A stretch of 16,435 nucleotides of DNA from Minisyncoccota bacterium (GTDB taxonomy: Bacteria; Patescibacteriota; Minisyncoccia; Moranbacterales; GCA-2747515). The first letter of the stretch is position 1; the number at the start of each line of letters is the position of its first letter. The DNA lies in the NCBI GenBank assembly GCA_938044295.1, contig CALIRC010000082.1:1-16435 (forward strand). The letters run 5' to 3'. Shown piece after piece: positions 12,738 to 16,435 of the stretch. The notes beneath the pieces were generated by a model that worked only from the letters and a program-made list of their open reading frames with translations, was not told where the DNA came from and did not search any database. The position numbers and the translations under genes are program-made.

Positions 12738-13642
12738 TAAACACCTGAAGCTGGATCAGTATCAGCATCACGAAGAAGTGCAACTCGCTTTTCCATAGGT
12801 GGATGGGTAGAGAGAAAATTTGTCACCTTTGTCCCTCGAAAAGGATTAGAAATAAAGAGATGCGCAGTCATCTCGCTTGCACGTGAAAGTGTCTTTGGGC
12901 TACCACCAATCTTTTCCAGAGCACTAGCAAGTCCCTCTGGATTGCCTGTAAGCATCGCACCAGATGCATCTGCTAAATATTCACGCTTACGCGAAATCGC
13001 AAGTCGCAGAAGTGTAGCAAGAAGCGGCGCAAGCACGAGCAATCCTATCGCAATGACAGCGCGAATAGGATTACCACCACGGTTATTACCTATGCGCGTC
13101 ATCTCACCACCCATGCCACTACGTGTCATCCGTCCAACCATAGCCATAGCGCTAGCCAACACAACTGCAATTGTCCCGATCAGCATATCTCGGTTGAGAA
13201 TGTGACTGACTTCATGTGCGGCCACACCACGAAGTTCTTCCTTATCCAAAGCCTGCACAATACCAGTCGTAAAAGCAATCACACCATTTTCAGGGTTACG
13301 ACCTGTAGCAAAAGCATTCATCGCAGCATCTTCAATCATATAGACCTTTGGCGTCGGCAAGCCTGCAGCAATCGCCAAGCTGTCCACCATAGCATAAAGT
13401 TCACTATGAGTAGCGCGCGTCACAGGCTTTGCACCTGTCATAGAAATGGCAATCTTGTCACTAAACCAGTACGACCCCACACTAGAAAAAATAGAGAAAA
13501 AACCAGAAGCTGCCATGATCGCAGGGGAATTAAAAATAACCGAAAGGATATACCCAACAGCAAGAATAAATCCAAAGAAAAACAAAAGCAAAAACCATGT
13601 CTTGCGAATGTTACTCGCCTTAAGCGTATTAAGTGTTTTCAT
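12737..13642 (-). CDS. htpX: HtpX family membrane zinc metalloprotease (M48B)
   Basis: This 301-residue inner-membrane protease takes part in quality control of membrane proteins. Membrane segments lie at about 14-34, 40-58, 152-170 and 193-214. The zinc motif HEVSH is at 143-147 and the third ligand is Glu221 in KREYLADA. NAFATGRNPENGVIAFTTGI (109-128) and the C-terminal STHPPMEKRVALL are further family signatures. The length is normal. The ATG at 13642 lacks a Shine-Dalgarno sequence. lemA lies upstream on the same strand with a 216-bp gap; the lemA-htpX pairing is common in bacteria. In that gap a weak promoter (GTGACT, 16 bp, TATGAT near 13756-13783) may drive htpX separately. Confidence 0.96.
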   Translation of the reverse strand: MKTLNTLKASNIRKTWFLLLFFFGFILAVGYILSVIFNSPAIMAASGFFSIFSSVGSYWFSDKIAISMTGAKPVTRATHSELYAMVDSLAIAAGLPTPKVYMIEDAAMNAFATGRNPENGVIAFTTGIVQALDKEELRGVAAHEVSHILNRDMLIGTIAVVLASAMAMVGRMTRSGMGGEMTRIGNNRGGNPIRAVIAIGLLVLAPLLATLLRLAISRKREYLADASGAMLTGNPEGLASALEKIGGSPKTLSRASEMTAHLFISNPFRGTKVTNFLSTHPPMEKRVALLRDADTDPASGV

Positions 13643-13858
13643 AATCTAAAACAATCAAAATGAGTTAACTACAGTGCATAAAACACACCACACTGATTCC
13701 TGTTGCAAAAATCAGATAAAAAGAAATAAATAACTCCTCAAAAATGCAAGACATAATCATACCAAAATAACGTACAAAGTCACATAGAAACAAGCACAAA
13801 AGCTGTGATCAGTAGCGTAATAAGAAAACAAAGTACAGTCTACAAAAAATCACTATTT

Positions 13859-14434
13859 CTAAAACTCCACTTTCACATTTTCCTTCTCCCCTTCAGGAAT
13901 TTTGAAAAACTCACGCAACGTAAAGCCAAACATGCCAGCAATGATATTGCTCGGTACCGTCTGAATGCGTACATTGTAATCACGCACAGTACCATTAAAA
14001 TACCGCCGCGAACTCTGAATCGCATCTTCTATAATCGACAATTCTTCTTGCAATTTAATAAAATTTTCATTTGCCTTCAAATCAGGATACGCTTCAGCGA
14101 CAGCAAAAAGCTTACCGAGTGCACCTGTGATACCTGATTGCGCCTTAGAAAATTGCGCCATCATATCAGGTGTGACCTTAGAGATATCAATATTCATCGA
14201 TGTTGCCTTAGAGCGAGCTTCCATAACTGCTGTAAGTGTCTCCTTCTCGTGCTTCGCATAACCTTTCACAGTTTCCACCAAGTTTGGGATAAGATCATAT
14301 CGTCGCTTCAGTTGTACATCGATCCCACTCCATGCTTCATCAACATTTGCACGTAGTTTCACAAGTCCGTTATAAATCCCTATAACAGCCACTAAAAGGA
14401 CACCAAGACCGATCAAAATAGCACCTATACCCAT
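13859..14434 (-). CDS. lemA: LemA family protein
   Basis: This 191-residue protein has one N-terminal membrane helix (about 4-22, rich in Gly/Ile/Val) and a long four-helix body. The family signatures are YNGLVKLRANVDEAWSGIDV (21-40), then QLKRRYDLIPNLVETVKGYA (41-60) and KHEKETLTAVMEAR (61-74). Later come AYPDLKANENFIKLQEEL and IEDAIQSSRRYFNGTVRDYN, and it closes with the usual FPSNIIAGMFGF-like element (VPSNIIAGMFGF). LemA proteins are membrane-anchored coiled proteins often linked to HtpX; a molecular function is not settled. I start at ATG 14434, since the open frame's 28 extra upstream codons have no similarity and would break the membrane-anchor layout. There is no Shine-Dalgarno sequence. 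Confidence 0.95.
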   Translation of the reverse strand: MGIGAILIGLGVLLVAVIGIYNGLVKLRANVDEAWSGIDVQLKRRYDLIPNLVETVKGYAKHEKETLTAVMEARSKATSMNIDISKVTPDMMAQFSKAQSGITGALGKLFAVAEAYPDLKANENFIKLQEELSIIEDAIQSSRRYFNGTVRDYNVRIQTVPSNIIAGMFGFTLREFFKIPEGEKENVKVEF

Positions 14435-14522
14435 AATAATAAATAAGAGTTTACACCTACAGTCTAGCAAAAAATACACACAAAGAAAAGACCTACATGA
14501 CGTGCAAAAAATAGCCACACCA

Positions 14523-14531
14523 TGATATAAT
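14523..14531 (+). promoter_or_regulatory. Extended -10 promoter of the DUF212 gene
   Basis: TGATATAAT fits the extended -10 consensus TGnTATAAT exactly. The hexamer ends eight bases before the ATG at 14540, so transcription would begin within a base or two of the start codon. The -35 is weak (TGCAAA-like), as is usual for extended -10 promoters. Confidence 0.6.
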
Positions 14532-14539
14532 ATAAAGAT

Positions 14540-14998
14540 ATGATTGAATTTATTCTCGCATACAAATTATTCGCCGTTCCAATAATTGTGCTCGCCGCTG
14601 CACAAGCAATCAAATTTGGCCGATTCACTTTACGCCATGGCCTAAACTGGGACTATGCATTCGCTCCAGGTCACTTCCCTAGTGCGCATAGTGCCTTTGT
14701 AACGTCATTAGTAGTAATGATCGGGTTTTATGATGGCGTAGAAAACCCAGCATTTGCAGTAGCAACTGCCTTTGCAGTACTCACAATCTACGACGCAATG
14801 CGTGTACGTATAAACATCGGTTTACAAGGAAAAGCAATCAACAAACTCGTCGCACAACTCGATGACATCAAACATAAAGAAGACTTCCCCAAACTCAAAG
14901 AACGCGTCGGACACTACGCAAACGAAGTAGCAGGAGGGATCGCAGTAGGACTAGGCATTTCGTTCGCATGCATCGGACTAATCGAAACTTTTTTATAG
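14540..14998 (+). CDS. Divergent PAP2 (DUF212) family membrane protein
   Basis: This 152-residue integral membrane protein belongs to PF02681, a divergent branch of the acid phosphatase/vanadium-peroxidase superfamily. It has three or four hydrophobic segments: about 8-25, 48-64, 70-86 and 130-148. Signatures are GHFPSAHSAF (44-53), YDAMRVRINIGLQGKAIN (84-101) and ERVGHYANEVAGGIAVG (121-137), equivalent to the G-x-PSSHSA, DAxGVRR and GHxxxEVxxG motifs. The family's DAxGVR glycine is Arg88 here. Plant and bacterial members are poorly characterised; a lipid-phosphatase role is only inferred. It is divergent from lemA, has an extended -10 promoter with essentially no leader, and is followed by a strong terminator. 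Confidence 0.92.
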   Translation: MIEFILAYKLFAVPIIVLAAAQAIKFGRFTLRHGLNWDYAFAPGHFPSAHSAFVTSLVVMIGFYDGVENPAFAVATAFAVLTIYDAMRVRINIGLQGKAINKLVAQLDDIKHKEDFPKLKERVGHYANEVAGGIAVGLGISFACIGLIETFL

Positions 14999-15008
14999 TC
15001 AACAAATA

Positions 15009-15037
15009 AAAGAAAGGTCATACAACCTTTCTTTTTT
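15009..15037. terminator. Bidirectional intrinsic terminator
   Basis: AGAAAGGT (15011-15018), a six-base loop and ACCTTTCT (15025-15032) form a perfect stem followed by T on the plus strand (to 15037) and by a T-rich run on the minus strand. It lies between the convergent DUF212 and glycosidase genes and can serve both. Confidence 0.85.
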
Positions 15038-15064
15038 GAAAAATACAACATCTAGTAGCCTGCG

Positions 15065-16435
15065 TTATTCTACAGTAACAGGTGTGCACCCAACACCAAG
15101 AATCGGATCATACCCATAACCACCATTTGTTGCAGATGCACTCGTAGCAAGACAAGAATTTCCCCCTTCCTGGTGCAGATCTGGCTCATCTTTTAGCTTA
15201 GACACAGGATCAGCCTTTGGGATGGTATTTTTGCTTACAATCGGCTGATATCCAAGACGCTTATCCCCTTTTGGATTATCAGATACGCTACCGCGGAAGA
15301 TACAGTCATACTGCACGCCATCAAGTATAAAATTACTCCAACCATGCGCAGTCTCTCTCATCGAAGACAAGCAGTAACGATGCACACCGTTTTGCGATAG
15401 TAGTGGCAATGCTTCTGCAACAGGATCCGTTACTGGTGCAGGATTTGATTCAGAATCCTTGTCCAATATCGCACCAGAATCAATGTCCAGATCATCATCT
15501 GCAGCGTAACGCATATCTGCCAGAGCAGAGCGGTAACACCCTATGCGCTCAGAAGAGCCATGGTTGATGAGATTATCCCACGTACCAAATGGAGTAGATT
15601 CTCGCGGACAATACGCCCATCCTTCTGGTGATGTACCATAAAGATGCCCAGCAGGTCGAGACGCCACTGTAGAGCCTGACCATTCTGTGCGAAGCAAATC
15701 CTCCGCAGCTTTGCCTTGTGGTGTAAAAAGCGTATTAGGTGACGTTGTACGTGCAAGGTCAGTCTCAAATGCCCACACATGCCATCCATTAAAGTAGCTT
15801 TTATCTGACCAGTATGAAATAAGCGCATCGTACGCGACGTTCTGCGATGCTTCACTCATTGACCTCGAAACACCAGCATTCCACGGATCCCCATAGGAGC
15901 TTTCAATATTACGATATCCAAGCTCTGTAAATACAACACTTTTACCATAGCGTTCAAAAGCCTTGTACACATATTCACGATCAATTGCTGACCATCGTGA
16001 CAAAATTTTCTCCTTTTCACTATCGCCAAGACCACCGCGAAGATCATAATAGGCTGAAATACCAATAAAATCCATTCGATCCCAGAATGCCACCTCAAAA
16101 AGCTCACTGCGCCCACCAGAATGTTGCGCACTATACGAAATCTGTCCATCATAGAGTGACTCTACAGCATCAATCAGCGTCTCCCACTGCTGCTCATTAT
16201 CAGGATTTGCTACAACACTTGCTACCTCATAGAGCTCTGTACCAAGTATAAAACCAGTGACATTTTCCATCTGTGCAATCGCGGCGTACTTTTTCAGAAC
16301 GTTTCCATAGTTTGCAAACCACGCATCACGATCTGCAGGAACAATCTCTGCACGCCACCGATCAGTTTCCACATGCACACTGAGATACACATCCAGACCT
16401 AGACTCTGCGCATATGCGATACCACTGCGCAAAGC
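15065..16435 (-). CDS. GH113-like glycosidase with cysteine-containing C-terminal region (5' end missing)
   Basis: At least 456 residues are visible; the reading frame runs off the right edge, so the N terminus and any signal peptide are outside the window. Residues about 10-250 of the visible part look like a TIM-barrel glycoside hydrolase of the GH113 kind: FILGTELYE (61-69) with the probable acid/base Glu66, WDRMDFIGISAYYDL (117-131), and VVFTELGYRN (166-175) with the probable nucleophile Glu170, then FNGWHVWAFETD. GH113 enzymes are mostly beta-mannanases; the substrate here is not certain. After the barrel is a region with Cys pairs and aromatics (for example HRYCLSSMRETAHGWSNF and GVQYDCIFRG) separated by Asp/Pro linkers, suggesting an exported protein with an extra binding domain. 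The annotated TTG near 16430 is internal, not a start. Confidence 0.75.
   Translation of the reverse strand, partial: ALRSGIAYAQSLGLDVYLSVHVETDRWRAEIVPADRDAWFANYGNVLKKYAAIAQMENVTGFILGTELYEVASVVANPDNEQQWETLIDAVESLYDGQISYSAQHSGGRSELFEVAFWDRMDFIGISAYYDLRGGLGDSEKEKILSRWSAIDREYVYKAFERYGKSVVFTELGYRNIESSYGDPWNAGVSRSMSEASQNVAYDALISYWSDKSYFNGWHVWAFETDLARTTSPNTLFTPQGKAAEDLLRTEWSGSTVASRPAGHLYGTSPEGWAYCPRESTPFGTWDNLINHGSSERIGCYRSALADMRYAADDDLDIDSGAILDKDSESNPAPVTDPVAEALPLLSQNGVHRYCLSSMRETAHGWSNFILDGVQYDCIFRGSVSDNPKGDKRLGYQPIVSKNTIPKADPVSKLKDEPDLHQEGGNSCLATSASATNGGYGYDPILGVGCTPVTVE

Noticed and set aside
13202..13663. 153-codon plus-strand frame opposite htpX
   Set aside because: It lies antisense within a strongly conserved metalloprotease gene; its composition is that of a shadow frame.

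Overview
This window (about 16.4 kb, visibly AT-rich) is a compact bacterial chromosomal segment that uses the standard code: UGA stops the sigma-factor gene and the NTP-pyrophosphatase gene, so Gly-UGA lineages such as Absconditabacteria and Gracilibacteria are unlikely. A linked lemA and htpX, many small orphan proteins, very few Shine-Dalgarno sequences, and several start codons placed almost at the predicted transcription start suggest a Patescibacteria/CPR-like or other poorly sampled lineage. That assignment is an inference; there is no rRNA or other marker gene here to settle it.

Layout. Positions 1-189 look like the right end of an insertion sequence, with the last codons of a possible transposase. 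Two 122-bp non-coding elements (652-773 and 12416-12537) carry related ends and short target duplications, so they look like MITEs of the same family. Between them lie two blocks. The first is mostly minus-strand: a DUF2177 membrane protein, a YpfJ-type zinc metallopeptidase, a 516-residue orphan with three internal repeats, a small membrane peptide, a Mn-type superoxide dismutase and an RpoD/RpoS-like alternative sigma factor. The sigma gene is divergent from a plus-strand DUF4234-like membrane protein that has a near-consensus promoter, followed by a VOC-fold protein.

The second block, again on the minus strand, appears to be read as pyruvate kinase, pterin carbinolamine dehydratase, ITPA-like NTP pyrophosphatase, tRNA-Ser(GGA), then 56-bp tandem repeats that copy the tRNA 3' end, and a strong terminator. 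Beyond that terminator come a TauE/SafE transporter, a YdcF/DUF218 protein and a 77-residue orphan. To the right of the second MITE are htpX (with an unusual structured 3' region), lemA, a divergently transcribed DUF212 (divergent PAP2) membrane protein with a possibly leaderless mRNA, a bidirectional terminator, and the 3' part of a GH113-like glycosidase with a cysteine-containing C-terminal region.

Functionally the window mixes envelope proteostasis (YpfJ, HtpX, LemA), oxidative-stress defence (SOD), metabolite housekeeping (RdgB/ITPA, PCD, YdcF), lower glycolysis (pyruvate kinase) and an alternative sigma factor. I see no defence system, CRISPR array, prophage or biosynthetic cluster. The most distinctive signals are the tRNA-derived tandem repeats, the MITE family, two structured 3' untranslated regions, the three-repeat orphan protein, and key-residue changes in pyruvate kinase, the NTP pyrophosphatase and the sigma factor.
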